A DNA stretch of 64,000 nt, from contig NZ_CP067225.1 in the NCBI RefSeq assembly GCF_016617715.1, positions 744,001 to 808,000 of the forward strand. Direction: 5' to 3'. The position numbers and the translations under genes were made by a program. Position 1 is the stretch's first letter, and the number at the start of each line of letters is the position of its first letter. This document shows positions 51,307 through 60,867 of the stretch, one piece after another. Origin of the DNA: Paracoccus sp. MC1862 (GTDB taxonomy: Bacteria; Pseudomonadota; Alphaproteobacteria; Rhodobacterales; Rhodobacteraceae). The notes beneath the pieces are model-generated. The model worked only from the letters and a program-made list of their open reading frames with translations, searched no databases and was not told the DNA's origin.

Positions 51307-51996
51307 ATGGCAGTGCCCGAACGGCCACTGGGCGCGCCGGTTCCTGATTTCACGCCTCCTCTGCCACCCGGTCCCGACCGGATCGAGGGGCGGTTCGTCG
51401 TCCTGGAACGGCTCGACCCGGCGCGGCACGCGGATGACCTGTTCCAAGCCAACGACAGCCATGACGAGTTGTGGGACTACATGGGTTACGGCCCCTTCAC
51501 GACCCGGGCCGACTACCGGACGTGGCAGGACTCCGTCGCTCTGGGCCGCGATCCCTTCTTCTACGCGCTGCGCGAGCGGGGGACGGGCAGGGTCGCGGGC
51601 GTGGCCTCGTTCCTGCGGATCGACCCGGCCAACGGCGTGATCGAGATCGGCCATATCCAGTTCGCGCCCGCCCTGCAGCGGACAGCGGCGGCGAGCGAGG
51701 CAATCATGCTGATGATCGCCTGGGCCTTCGGCGCGGGCTATCGCCGGGTGGAATGGAAATGCAACGCGCTGAACGCCGCCTCGATGCGGGCAGCCGGGCG
51801 CTATGGATTCGCTTATGAAGGCATATTCCGCAACCACATGGTCATAAAGGGCCGCAACCGCGACACCGCCTGGTGGGCAATCACCGATACCGACTGGCCC
51901 GCAATCGCCGCCGCGAACGCGGAATGGCTGTCGCCCGGAAACTTCGACGCGCATGGCCGCCAGCGCCGCGGCCTGCGCGCCATCCGGTCAGGCTGA
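51307..51996 (+). CDS. GNAT acetyltransferase of the RimJ/RimL type
   Basis: A 229-residue acetyltransferase. An N-terminal Pro-rich leader is followed by the GNAT core RFVVLERLDPARHADDLF, FFYALRERGTGRVAGVASFLRID, VIEIGHIQFAPALQRTAAASEAIMLM and VEWKCNALNAASMRAAGRYGF, the last being the CoA-binding and C-terminal signature of the RimL-like branch. It probably acetylates an N-terminus or small amine; substrate unknown. It begins one base after the aspS stop, so it is co-transcribed with it. Confidence 0.87.
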   Translation: MAVPERPLGAPVPDFTPPLPPGPDRIEGRFVVLERLDPARHADDLFQANDSHDELWDYMGYGPFTTRADYRTWQDSVALGRDPFFYALRERGTGRVAGVASFLRIDPANGVIEIGHIQFAPALQRTAAASEAIMLMIAWAFGAGYRRVEWKCNALNAASMRAAGRYGFAYEGIFRNHMVIKGRNRDTAWWAITDTDWPAIAAANAEWLSPGNFDAHGRQRRGLRAIRSG

Positions 51997-52016
51997 CCTC
52001 GCCACGAGCGGAAACG

Positions 52017-52045
52017 AAAAGCCCCGGCCGGAGGACCGGCCGGGG
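52017..52045 (-). terminator. Intrinsic terminator of the TerC-type gene
   Basis: CCCCGGCCGG (52022-52031) and CCGGCCGGGG (52036-52045) form a perfect 10-bp stem with an AGGA loop. On the minus strand the stem is followed by CTTTTCGTTTCC, the expected T-rich tail, so it terminates the minus-strand TerC-type gene. It may also end the plus-strand GNAT transcript. Confidence 0.85.
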
Positions 52046-52072
52046 CGGGGATGTCGGCTCTCGGCAGACGCC

Positions 52073-52723
52073 TCAGAGCGCCCAGGCGACCGAGACCTCG
52101 TGCCAGCCTTCCCAGATCATCTTCAGCGACACGAACAGGATGATGACCAGGCCGATCCAGGCGATCCAGCGATAGCGGTTGATGAGCCGGGCGATGAAGG
52201 TCGAGGCGAAGCCCATCAGCGCGATCGACAGCACAAGGCCGATGATCAGCACGTCGATGTGGTGCCGTGCCGCGCCGGCCACGGCCAGCACGTTGTCCAG
52301 CGACATCGACACGTCGGCGATGATGATCTGGGTCGCGGCCTGCGCGAAGGTCTTGCGCGGCGGCCCGCCCACGCGGCCGTCGTGGTCGAGGTCGGCGTCC
52401 TCGAGGACCTCGTGCGCCTCGACCTCGTGATGGGCGTGGCCCGCGCTGAGTTCGCGCCACATCTTGTAGCAGACCCACAGCAGCAAGAGGCCGCCGGCCA
52501 GCAGCAGGCCGGTGATCGCCAGAAGCTGCGTCGTGACCAGCGCGAATCCGATCCGCATGACGGTCGCGGCGATGATGCCGACGAGGATCGCCTTGTTGCG
52601 CTGGTCCTTGGGCAGCCCGGCCGCGGCCAGGCCAATCACGATGGCGTTGTCGCCCGCCAGCACCAGGTCGATCGCGATGACCTGGAACAGCGCCGCAAGC
52701 CAGTCTCCGGTGATGAAATCCAT
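52073..52723 (-). CDS. TerC/YjbE family membrane protein, probable metal exporter
   Basis: A 216-residue protein with about seven helices. Both halves hold the TerC signature: DLVLAGDNAIVIGLAAAGL near the N-terminus and ADVSMSLDNVLAVAGAA in the second half, each with the membrane-embedded DN pair. A central cytoplasmic loop is rich in His and acidic residues (AGHAHHEVEAHEVLEDADLDHD in part). Members export manganese or calcium. ATG 52723 is preceded by AAAGGAT. Its leader contains a strong structured element (52748-52800). Confidence 0.88.
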   Translation of the reverse strand: MDFITGDWLAALFQVIAIDLVLAGDNAIVIGLAAAGLPKDQRNKAILVGIIAATVMRIGFALVTTQLLAITGLLLAGGLLLLWVCYKMWRELSAGHAHHEVEAHEVLEDADLDHDGRVGGPPRKTFAQAATQIIIADVSMSLDNVLAVAGAARHHIDVLIIGLVLSIALMGFASTFIARLINRYRWIAWIGLVIILFVSLKMIWEGWHEVSVAWAL

Positions 52724-52747
52724 GCTGATCCTTTCGCTTCACCCGAC

Positions 52748-52800
52748 CGCGAGAGCCGGCGTTCCGTTGCGGACGGCGGCAGCCGCCCGAGTCTCTCGCG
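52748..52800 (-). promoter_or_regulatory. Structured 5' leader of the TerC-type gene, possible riboswitch
   Basis: CGCGAGAG (52748-52755) and CTCTCGCG (52793-52800) form an 8-bp closing stem. Inside it, GCCGGCGTTCCG and CGGACGGCGGC form a long hairpin with one mismatch and one bulge, and GGCGGC can alternatively pair with GCCGCC just beyond. TerC-type genes elsewhere often carry the manganese-sensing yybP-ykoY riboswitch; I could not find its conserved GGGGAGUA-type loop, so the class is unassigned. Confidence 0.45.
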
Positions 52801-52941
52801 CCGCCTAGCCCGGCGCGCCGCATAGACCCTGAGCCATTCGAGGGCAATGCCCGCCAAACGGCAAGCGCACCATTCTGTCATGCGTCCGTCACGCTGGCCT
52901 GCGACATGGGCGCAGCTTTCACGAACAAGGGGGTTTTGTCC

Positions 52942-55101
52942 GTGCTGATCCGTTCCATGCTGACCTCGGCGCTTGCGCTTCTGGCCGCCGCCCCGGCGCT
53001 GGCCGAGCCGCATTTCAACCGCATCGCGAGCTTTGCGACCGTGGACAACATGGCCGAAGGGGAAGACCCCGCGCGCGAGACCTCGGCCGAGATCATGGCC
53101 GTGACCCCGGACGGCAGCATGCTGATCTATTCCGACAGCCCGCTGGGGGCGCTGGGGATGGTGGACATCACCGATCCGCGCCAGCCGAAGCCACTTGGTA
53201 ACGTGCCGATGGACGGGGAACCCACCACTGCGGTCGTGCGCGGGACCCTTGCCTTCGTGGGCGTGAACACCTCGGACAGCTTCACCGATCCTTCGGGCGT
53301 GCTGCGGACGTTGGATCTGTCCAGCGGGCAGGTCATCGCCGGTTGCGATCTGGGCGGGCAGCCCGATGCCGTGGCGATCTCGCCTGCGGGCGACATGATT
53401 GCGGTGGCCATCGAGAACGAGCGCGACGAGGAGGTGAACGACGGGGCGCTGCCGCAGATGCCCGCAGGCTTCGTGTTGCGCCTGCCGGTCACCGACGCGG
53501 GCGTCGATTGCGCAGGGCTGCAGCGGATCGACCTGACCGGGCTGGCCGATGTCGTCCCCGAGGACCCCGAACCCGAATACCTGTCCTTCAACGAGGCGGG
53601 CGAGCTGGCCGTCACCCTGCAGGAAAACAACCATCTCGTGGTGATCGGCGCGGACGGGCAGGTGGCGGCGCATTTCAGCGCGGGCGCCGTCGATCTGGAC
53701 GGGATCGATACCGAGGACGATGGCCGGCTGGATTTCACCGGCGCACAGCGCCAAGTTCCGCGAGAACCGGATGCCGTGGTGTGGCTTGACGACGACCATT
53801 TCGCCACCGCGAACGAGGGCGACTGGAAGGGCGGCTCTCGCGGCTTCACCATCTGGTCCAAGGACGGAAGCGTCGTCCATGAAAGCGGCACTGCGTTTGA
53901 ACGCGCGCTCATCGCCATCGGCCACTACCCGGACGGCCGTTCCGACAACAAGGGCGTCGAGCCCGAGGGGATGGCCTTTGCCGCCTATGGCGACCAGCGG
54001 CTGCTGTTCGTCGGTTCCGAACGCGGCAGCGTGGTGGGGGTTTATGACGTCGCCGACCCGGCGGACCCGCGGCTGCTGCAACTGCTGCCCTCGGGCATCG
54101 GGCCGGAGGGGCTGACACCCATTCCCGCGCGCAACCTGTTCGCCACCGCGAACGAGACCGATCTGGGCGAGGACGGCGGCGCCCGTTCCCATGTCATGAT
54201 CTACGAGCGCACCGAGGGACCTGCCGCCTATCCGACGCTGACCAGCGAAGGCAGCGAGCCGCTGATCGGCTGGGGCGCGATCTCGGGCTTGGCCGTCGAT
54301 CCGGCGGATGACACCCGGCTTTTCGCCGTCAGCGACAGCGCCTATTCGGCCGAACCTGCGATCTACACGATCGACGCGGCCGCGACGCCCGCGCGGATCA
54401 CCGCGAAGACCATCGTGACCCGTGACGGCCAGCCTGCCGAAAAGCTGGATCTGGAGGGGATCACATCGGACGGGCATGGCGGCTTCTGGCTTGCCTCGGA
54501 GGGCGATGCCGGGAAGGACGTGCCCCACGCCGTTCTGCGCGTCGATGCCTCGGGCGCGATCACGGACGAGATCGGCCTTCCTGCGGCGCTGGACCCGCAT
54601 CAGACGCGGTTCGGCTTTGAAGGCATCGCGCTGGTCGAGGACAAGCTGTGGCTGGCCGTCCAGCGCGAATGGGGCGACGATCCTGACGGGCAGACGAAGC
54701 TTCTGCAACTGGACCCCGCCACACAGGACTGGGCCGCCGTCCGCTATCCGCTGGACAGCGGCGAGGGCTGGGTCGGGTTGTCCGAGATCGCCCGCCACGG
54801 CGACCACCTTTATGTGATCGAGCGCGACAACCTGATCGGTCAGGCCGCCCGGCTGAAGGCCATCACCCGGATTCCGCTGGCCGACCTGAACCCTGCGTCC
54901 TTGGGCGGCGAGTTGCCGCTGGTCACGAAAGAGCCGGTGCGCGACCTCATTCCCGACCTGCTGGGCTGGGGCGGCTTTGTGCAGGACAAGGTGGAAAGCC
55001 TCGCCATCGCCTCGGACGGCACCGCATGGATCGCCACCGACAACGACGGGGTGGAGGATGCTTCGGGCGAAACCTTTATCTGGTCGGTTAGGCTGGACTG
55101 A
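52942..55101 (+). CDS. Exported phytase-like esterase with beta-propeller repeats
   Basis: About 719 residues, secreted to the periplasm (LIRSMLTSALALLAAAPALAEP). The N-terminal half has LVIVD-type beta-propeller repeats such as GMVDITDPRQPKPLGNVPM, VVGVYDVADPADPRLLQLLP and choice-of-anchor-like PEGMAF and EGLTPIPARNLFATANE. The C-terminal half matches the esterase-like activity of phytase family (PF13449 type), for example ISGLAVDPADDTRLFAVSDSAY and LEGITSDGHGGFWLASEGD. The substrate is unknown. I chose GTG 52942 because AAGGGGG lies 8-9 bases upstream; ATG 52906 is the alternative, without a ribosome site. It is divergent from the TerC-type gene. Confidence 0.82.
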   Translation: MLIRSMLTSALALLAAAPALAEPHFNRIASFATVDNMAEGEDPARETSAEIMAVTPDGSMLIYSDSPLGALGMVDITDPRQPKPLGNVPMDGEPTTAVVRGTLAFVGVNTSDSFTDPSGVLRTLDLSSGQVIAGCDLGGQPDAVAISPAGDMIAVAIENERDEEVNDGALPQMPAGFVLRLPVTDAGVDCAGLQRIDLTGLADVVPEDPEPEYLSFNEAGELAVTLQENNHLVVIGADGQVAAHFSAGAVDLDGIDTEDDGRLDFTGAQRQVPREPDAVVWLDDDHFATANEGDWKGGSRGFTIWSKDGSVVHESGTAFERALIAIGHYPDGRSDNKGVEPEGMAFAAYGDQRLLFVGSERGSVVGVYDVADPADPRLLQLLPSGIGPEGLTPIPARNLFATANETDLGEDGGARSHVMIYERTEGPAAYPTLTSEGSEPLIGWGAISGLAVDPADDTRLFAVSDSAYSAEPAIYTIDAAATPARITAKTIVTRDGQPAEKLDLEGITSDGHGGFWLASEGDAGKDVPHAVLRVDASGAITDEIGLPAALDPHQTRFGFEGIALVEDKLWLAVQREWGDDPDGQTKLLQLDPATQDWAAVRYPLDSGEGWVGLSEIARHGDHLYVIERDNLIGQAARLKAITRIPLADLNPASLGGELPLVTKEPVRDLIPDLLGWGGFVQDKVESLAIASDGTAWIATDNDGVEDASGETFIWSVRLD

Positions 55102-55133
55102 CCCGCTGCGGCAGACAAGGGGCTGCAGACAAG

Positions 55134-55163
55134 GGAAAGGGGAGCCTGCAGGCTCCCCTTTCC
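55134..55163. terminator. Bidirectional terminator between convergent genes
   Basis: GGAAAGGGGAGCC (55134-55146) and GGCTCCCCTTTCC (55151-55163) form a perfect 13-bp stem with a TGCA loop. T/A-rich bases occur within the stem on both sides rather than as a tail. It lies between the stop of the esterase gene (55101) and that of the convergent SIMPL gene (55182). Confidence 0.8.
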
Positions 55164-55181
55164 GCATTCCTGCGGGGCGCG

Positions 55182-56342
55182 TCAGTTCAGGGGCGCGGGC
55201 GGGACGGATGCCGCGTCGCCTGTATCCGGGGTGGCTGCATCGGTGCCATTCGTGGGGGTGGCGGTTCCGCCGACCTGTGGGGCGGGTTCCTGCGGCGCTG
55301 CCTGGCCGCCGGATACGGGCGGGATCGCCGCCGGTGCGGATTGCACGGCGCCAGCGGGGTCCGAGGGCGACAGCGGGGCGGGTTGCGGCGCAAGCGACCA
55401 TCCGGGCGACCCGGCCGGCTCGCCCGCAGCCTGCGGCGGGACGGGCGGGGCAGGGCGCCCCTCGCCCTCCGGCGGCATCCCCTCGCCGTGACGATGTCCG
55501 TCCATCATGCCGGAATGATGGCCGTCCCCCGGACCATGCCCTTTGCCGGGCATCTTACCATGGTGGTGTCCCCGGCCCTTGCCGGGACCGCAATCGGCGG
55601 TCCCGCCCGCCGGCAGCAGCGTCCACACGCCGGTCACCTGCGCCGTCAGCGTCAGCTCTCCGGTCTCGACGGGGGTCGAGGCATCCGCCTCGGCCGCCCG
55701 CGCCATCATCGCCATGGGGCGGGGGCTGCCCGACATGCTCGTGTCGGTCAGCGACACCAGCGGTCCCACTTCCATTCCGGCGGCGTCAGCGATCACCCCG
55801 GCGCGGCGCCGGGCCTCGGTCACGGCCGCTGTGCGGGCGCGGTCCTCGGTCGCGGCGGCGTCCTCGCGCGAGAAGCCGATGCCCTGCACGTCGGTCGCGC
55901 CGGCCCCGACCATGGCGTCCAGCATCTCGCCCAAGCGGGGCAGGTCGCGGATGCGGGCGGTCACGATGTTCTGCGCCTGGTAGCCGGTGATGACCGGCGG
56001 CTGCCCTTCGCGCGAATAGTCCTGGATCGGCGACAGGTTCAGCCCCTGCGTCTGCAGGTCGGCCGGGGCCACGCCCTGCGCCCGCAGCGCCTCGATCACT
56101 GCCGTCTGGCGCGCGGCATTGTCGGCCATCGCCTGCGCGGCGGTGGGGGCCTGCGTGGTCACGCCCAGCGACACCGTGGCAAGGTCAGGCGCGACGCTGG
56201 CGCGGCCTTCGCCCTGCACGTTGATCGTCGCGGGCTTGCCGCATCCATGCCCCGCAGGATGGGCCGACACCGGCCACGCTGTCAGCGCAAGCGCCGCCGC
56301 GCCCGCCAGCGCGGCCGGGATGAGTGAGAAAGTTTGGGCCAT
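55182..56342 (-). CDS. SIMPL (DUF541) periplasmic protein with His-rich tail
   Basis: A 386-residue exported protein (signal MAQTFSLIPAALAGAAALAL). The SIMPL/DUF541 domain spans about residues 30-245: INVQGEGRASVAPDLATVSLGV at the start, GYQAQNIVTARIRDL, GIGFSREDAAATEDRARTAAV and AGMEVGPLVSLTD. Beyond it lies a His/Gly/Lys-rich segment (GHHHGK, GDGHHSGMMDGHRHGEG) and a long Pro/Ala-rich C-terminus. Ordinary SIMPL proteins stop near 240 residues, so the last 140 are an addition; the His cluster could bind metal. AAGGAG precedes ATG 56342. Confidence 0.83.
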   Translation of the reverse strand: MAQTFSLIPAALAGAAALALTAWPVSAHPAGHGCGKPATINVQGEGRASVAPDLATVSLGVTTQAPTAAQAMADNAARQTAVIEALRAQGVAPADLQTQGLNLSPIQDYSREGQPPVITGYQAQNIVTARIRDLPRLGEMLDAMVGAGATDVQGIGFSREDAAATEDRARTAAVTEARRRAGVIADAAGMEVGPLVSLTDTSMSGSPRPMAMMARAAEADASTPVETGELTLTAQVTGVWTLLPAGGTADCGPGKGRGHHHGKMPGKGHGPGDGHHSGMMDGHRHGEGMPPEGEGRPAPPVPPQAAGEPAGSPGWSLAPQPAPLSPSDPAGAVQSAPAAIPPVSGGQAAPQEPAPQVGGTATPTNGTDAATPDTGDAASVPPAPLN

Positions 56343-56555
56343 GGGCGCTCCTTGAGAACAGTTCCGCGACGGGCAGGCTGCCGCTCGTCGGCGCCAGTCT
56401 GGCCCCTTGGGCGCAACTTCGCAATTTCGCCGGGGGCCTTTCACGAGACGGTGTTTCGCTTTGCACCGCGCCGCAGTTGGGTTATCCATGGGTTGAGCAG
56501 AAACGGACCGGATCGCGCATGAACGACGACCGGCCAGAACGGAAAAGCCCCGCCC

Positions 56556-59500
56556 ATGAGCACGCGTTCCGCGCCCGAATACGCCCTGTCCTTCAGCAGT
56601 GAGGCCGTCCACCTGATGGAACGCGCAGGCTCGCCCGCCGCGACATCCATCCAGTGGAAGGAAAAGGCGGTCGCGGCCTTCGATGCGCCGGATTTCCGGG
56701 CCGAAATGACGCGGCTGCACAAGTTGGCGGCGAACGGGCCGGATGCGCGCGTGGCGCTGATCATCCCCGACGACCAGATCCTGTACACCTCGCTGCCGGT
56801 GGGAGAGGATGTCCGCAGAACCGCCGACCTCGGCCGCGCGCTGGACGGGCTGACGCCCTATCCCGTGGCCGATCTGGCCTGGGACTGGCGGCCCGAGGGC
56901 GCGGGCGACGTGCGCGTGGCGGCGGTGGCGCGGCAGACGCTGCGCGAGGCCGAGGATTTCGCCCGCCGCCACGGTTTTGCGGCCGAGGGTTTCCTGGCGG
57001 ACCCGCCCGAAGGGGTGTTTCCCGCGACTCCCCAGTTCGGCGGCAAGGACTGGACAAGCGGGGCGGCCTTGGGCGACGCCGACCTGCCGGGAGATGCCGT
57101 GCAGGATGTCGCGGCCGCTTCGCCGCCCGAGGTGGCAGAGGCCCCGACCGATTCCCCGGCCAAGACCGCCGGCAGCGCCTCTGCCGATGATCATGGAGAG
57201 GTCGGGATCGCTGCCCTGCAGGATTCGCCCGCCGTGCAGCCGGACGCCGCTGCCTCTGTTGCCGAGGTATCCCCCGCGCCCTTGTCACCCGCAGGTCCGC
57301 CCGACGCGGATGAGGCAGGGGATGTGGGCGAATCGACCTCGGACAATGGCGCATCCGCGGGGGACACTGGGGATGAGGAGAAGAGGGCCGGCCGCATCGA
57401 CCTGTCCCCTGACCGGCCACAGGCAGAAGCGGATGCCGCAACCCTTTCTGAGACCCCGGCTGACAGCCTTGCAGCCGAGCCGGAGGCTGGTCCGACCACG
57501 CAGGCCCCCGCGCCGGCCGAGGCAGTGGGCGAGCTCCCGCCGGCGGCGATTACGCCCGCTGCAGCAGACACGCCTGCCGAAACCCGGCCCATGGGCTCTC
57601 CGGCTCAGCCGATAGCGCCGGTCGCAGTGCGCAAGGACGCTAGGCCAGAGGGTCGTGGTGCTTCCGGGATGGTTCCGACGGCGCGCCGTCCTGCAGCACT
57701 GTCGCCCGAACAGGCGCGTGTTTCACCCGGCCGCGCGCCGATCATCCCCGAAGGTCCGGCGGTTCCATCCGGCCGCCATCCCGGCGCGCGAGGCGGTGTC
57801 GGGGCGCTGCTGGTGATGCTGGGCGCGCTGCTGCTGGGACTGGTGCTGATCTGGGCTTTCGCGACGCCCGGTCCCGGTGACACGCAGACTGCCGGAACAC
57901 CTTCTCCGGACGTCGAAAGCGCGACCCTGGACGCAACGCAGCCCGCAGCGAGAACAACGTCTGCGTCTGCGCCGCCTGCAGCTCCGCCTTCAGCGCAGCC
58001 GTCTGCTTCCTCGACAACGACGCTCGAACCCGCGCAGGGGCGTCCGGCAGCAACGGTGCCACCTGCCGCACGGACGGTTGAAAGCACTGTTCCGGCGGGT
58101 GTAGCCGCCGTGCCCCCTGCTGCTGATGCGGCGCAGCCCGTGCTTTCTGCCCCTCTGGCGGGACCGTCCGAACCCCCCCCGAGCAGCGCGGCACCCGTGC
58201 CGGAGCCTGCAGCCACGCCTGCTGCTCGGGCCACGTCCAGCAACGACCCGGCCAATGCCGGGATCTCTGCTGTCCCGACAGCGCCATCGGCACCGGACGC
58301 GGCTAACGTCTCGGCGGCCCCGACCGGCAGAATCGGGGGGCCAGCGGGACCACGTGAAGAACCTGCCGTGACGTCGCGCCCCGGCGCGCGGGAACCTGCC
58401 GCTTTCCCTGCCGGAACAAGCGCATTGGCCCCGAACGAACGCCCGCCTGCGCAAATGCAGGCAGCTCCTTCGACGCCGACCACCCCGACCGTGGTGAAGC
58501 CCGCCGCGAACCGTGCTTCCGCCGAGGAAAACCCGGCGGCCACCCGCGCGGAACTCGCTGCGGCAGCGCCCGCCGCCGTCCCTGCGGCGCGGCCGTCTGA
58601 GGCACCTTCTGAGGCGCCTGCTGAACGGGCAGAGGCTCCCTCTGCGGCAGCCCCGGTCGCGCCGACCCCGGTGATCCGACCGTCGAACGCACCTCGGCGC
58701 CCTGCGCCTGCGGCTGCCCCCTCCGCCTCGCAGGCTGATCCGCTTCCTGCGGTGGTGCCCGGCCGCAGCACGCTGACCCGTTCGGAACGGCCAAGCTCTC
58801 GGCCCGCTGCGGCGCCGGCCCAGCCTTCGCGGGCGGCTGAACCTGCCCGTGCCGCGGCACCGGGCCGCGCCCCTTCGGCGCCGGCACCCGCCGCCTCGCG
58901 CCCCGCAGCCCCCCCGCGCCCCGAGGCCGCGCCGCGGGCAGCGGCACAGCCGCAGGCAACCAGCGCCTTGCCGGTGTCCTCGGCTCGGCCGCGCCCGCGT
59001 CCCGAGGAAGGCTCGGCCGATGAATCCGTGACCGCCGCCGAGATGACCCCGCAGGAACGCGTGGCGGCGGATTCTCTGCTGTCCGATCTTTACGCCGCCA
59101 CTCCGTGGCTGCCGCGCCTGTCACTCCCCGCGGGGGCGGAAGAACGTTATGCCGAAAGCCGGCCGTCCCGCCGTCCCGGCAGCGGTTCGGCAGTGGATGC
59201 GGCCATCGCCGAAGCCGTCGCGGCAAAGCCGGCGGCGGCTCGGGGTGATCGCCCGGCCAAGCGCGCGGCGGCAAAGCCCGCCGCCCCTGCCGAGGCTGCA
59301 AGCGCCCCCGTCAGGACCGCGGCCAACACCAGGGGCCGGCCGGTTGCGCGGCCCGCCCGCGGGACCACGCCCGCGCCCTCGGCTGTCGAAGCCGCGCTTG
59401 CCGAAGCCGTGGGCACCAACGCCGGGGCGGAGCCTGCGACCATGGCCGCCGCCGCATCGCTCGTGCCCGTCCGCAAGCCTGCCCGCGTGACGCCCGCCGT

Positions 59501-60095
59501 GCCGGAAACCGTGGCGCTGGCGGCCGCGACGACCATGCGGCCGCGTCCCGACGCGACGGCTCCGGTGACGGCCCCCGCGATGCCTCCGGCCGCCAGCGTC
59601 CAGCCCGCCCCGGCGGAAGCCGCCCAGCGGCTGCGGGACGAGGGGCTGCAGCGGCAGGCCGAGGAACGCGCCCGCCAGAGCGCCGCTGCGGACGCACGGG
59701 CCGATCTGCAGGCCCGCGCCGCAGCCGAAGCCCGCGCCCGCGCACAGGCCGAGGCCGAGGAACGCGCCGCCATCGCGGCACGCGGCAGCTACCGCCCGCC
59801 CGAGGTCGATGACGAGCCCGAGATCGCCCAGAAACCGGTCGAGGGCCGCACCGCCGGCGATGTCGCGAAGAACGCGACGGTGCGCGGGATCGAGCTGAAC
59901 AAGACGCAGGTCATCGGCGTGATCGGCGCCGGGCGGGCCAGCCGCGGGCTGATCCGCCTTCGCAACGGCAAGATCGTGACGGTGCGCCTGGGCGACCGGA
60001 TCGACGGCGGCGCGATCAATTCGATCGGCAACGGCAAGATCAGCTACGTCAAGGGCGGGCGCACCTACAACCTGCCGATCCTGAACGGCCGCTGA
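56556..60095 (+). CDS. Very long Pro/Ala-rich membrane protein with PilM/GspL-like and PilP/GspC-like ends
   Basis: A 1179-residue protein. Residues about 1-150 resemble the cytoplasmic fold of PilM/GspL ([18 protein letters not shown], then [20 protein letters not shown] and [17 protein letters not shown]). A Pro/Ala/Glu-rich stretch leads to one helix near residues 412-433 ([21 protein letters not shown]). About 580 residues of Pro/Ala/Ser-rich linker follow, then a charged Arg/Glu/Ala helix near 1020-1078. The last 75 residues ([40 protein letters not shown]) look like the PilP/GspC homology region. It may be a scaffold for a secretion or pilus-like machine; no such genes are adjacent. ATG 56556 has only GGAAAAG about 12 bases upstream. 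Confidence 0.7.
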   Translation: MSTRSAPEYALSFSSEAVHLMERAGSPAATSIQWKEKAVAAFDAPDFRAEMTRLHKLAANGPDARVALIIPDDQILYTSLPVGEDVRRTADLGRALDGLTPYPVADLAWDWRPEGAGDVRVAAVARQTLREAEDFARRHGFAAEGFLADPPEGVFPATPQFGGKDWTSGAALGDADLPGDAVQDVAAASPPEVAEAPTDSPAKTAGSASADDHGEVGIAALQDSPAVQPDAAASVAEVSPAPLSPAGPPDADEAGDVGESTSDNGASAGDTGDEEKRAGRIDLSPDRPQAEADAATLSETPADSLAAEPEAGPTTQAPAPAEAVGELPPAAITPAAADTPAETRPMGSPAQPIAPVAVRKDARPEGRGASGMVPTARRPAALSPEQARVSPGRAPIIPEGPAVPSGRHPGARGGVGALLVMLGALLLGLVLIWAFATPGPGDTQTAGTPSPDVESATLDATQPAARTTSASAPPAAPPSAQPSASSTTTLEPAQGRPAATVPPAARTVESTVPAGVAAVPPAADAAQPVLSAPLAGPSEPPPSSAAPVPEPAATPAARATSSNDPANAGISAVPTAPSAPDAANVSAAPTGRIGGPAGPREEPAVTSRPGAREPAAFPAGTSALAPNERPPAQMQAAPSTPTTPTVVKPAANRASAEENPAATRAELAAAAPAAVPAARPSEAPSEAPAERAEAPSAAAPVAPTPVIRPSNAPRRPAPAAAPSASQADPLPAVVPGRSTLTRSERPSSRPAAAPAQPSRAAEPARAAAPGRAPSAPAPAASRPAAPPRPEAAPRAAAQPQATSALPVSSARPRPRPEEGSADESVTAAEMTPQERVAADSLLSDLYAATPWLPRLSLPAGAEERYAESRPSRRPGSGSAVDAAIAEAVAAKPAAARGDRPAKRAAAKPAAPAEAASAPVRTAANTRGRPVARPARGTTPAPSAVEAALAEAVGTNAGAEPATMAAAASLVPVRKPARVTPAVPETVALAAATTMRPRPDATAPVTAPAMPPAASVQPAPAEAAQRLRDEGLQRQAEERARQSAAADARADLQARAAAEARARAQAEAEERAAIAARGSYRPPEVDDEPEIAQKPVEGRTAGDVAKNATVRGIELNKTQVIGVIGAGRASRGLIRLRNGKIVTVRLGDRIDGGAINSIGNGKISYVKGGRTYNLPILNGR

Positions 60096-60096
60096 C

Positions 60097-60726
60097 CTAG
60101 CGGCAGTAGCTTTGCCTGCGGGTCCAGCCCGCGATCTCGCCGCGCTGCCGGTCGGATCGCAGCGGCAGCCAGTTGCGCGCAAGACCCGTCCAGCCGGAAT
60201 TGCCTGCACCGCTTCGGCCCGCGATCGCGCCGTCCCGCGCGACTGCCTGCGCCATGATCCGCACGGCGCAGCGCGCGTTGGCCGCACCGTCCGTCATCGC
60301 GCCGCCGCAGCCGTTCGCCCGCGCGTCCGGCAACGAGATCTGCATCAGCGGCAGCCGCCTTTCGCGGGCTTCGGGCCGGGCGTCCCGCTCGACTATGGCC
60401 GAGACCAGCCCGGCCCAGAAGGCCGCCCGGTTCTCTCGTGTCTGGCGGGCGTAACCGGGGCAGAACTGCATCACGTCGGCGGGCAGGGCAGAGAGCAGCG
60501 TGACGCCTTCGGATTCCAGCGCTCCAAGCGCCGCCTGCTTCCATTCCATGTCCCCGCTCACGCCATCCGTAGCGGGGGTCTGGGCGTCAGGGGTAAGCCA
60601 TCCGGTGATCGAGGGACGCCCTGCCGGGGCAATGGTGGGGGCGGTCGTCGCCTGCCGTGCGGCCTCGGTCACGCCGCAGCCGGCAAGCACCGCGACCGCC
60701 AATGCCGCAAGCATCTTGCGCTGCAT
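60097..60726 (-). CDS. Lipoprotein with SLT-like lytic transglycosylase region
   Basis: A 209-residue lipoprotein (lipobox [12 protein letters not shown]). The C-terminal 130 residues resemble an SLT domain: a possible catalytic Glu in [19 protein letters not shown], the [16 protein letters not shown] segment matching the G-x-MQI motif, then [17 protein letters not shown] and [15 protein letters not shown]. Spacing between the Glu and the MQI motif is shorter than usual, so activity is uncertain. AAGGAAGGGAAA precedes ATG 60726. Convergent with the long Pro/Ala-rich gene and divergent from gatB. Confidence 0.68.
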   Translation of the reverse strand: MQRKMLAALAVAVLAGCGVTEAARQATTAPTIAPAGRPSITGWLTPDAQTPATDGVSGDMEWKQAALGALESEGVTLLSALPADVMQFCPGYARQTRENRAAFWAGLVSAIVERDARPEARERRLPLMQISLPDARANGCGGAMTDGAANARCAVRIMAQAVARDGAIAGRSGAGNSGWTGLARNWLPLRSDRQRGEIAGWTRRQSYCR

Positions 60727-60867
60727 GGTGTTTCCCTTCCTTTTCCGGTCCGTGACCTAGCCTGCGGGACGCCCGCCCTCAACCGGCATCGCGGGACCGG
60801 CGCAGGCGGCCCTTGTCTCCAAATGGCCCCGGCAATAGAAACCACCGCAACACTGCCGGAGGCCACC

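Noticed and set aside
52748..52800. Firm call of a yybP-ykoY manganese riboswitch
   Set aside because: The conserved loop sequence was not found; only the gene context fits. Kept as an unassigned structured leader.
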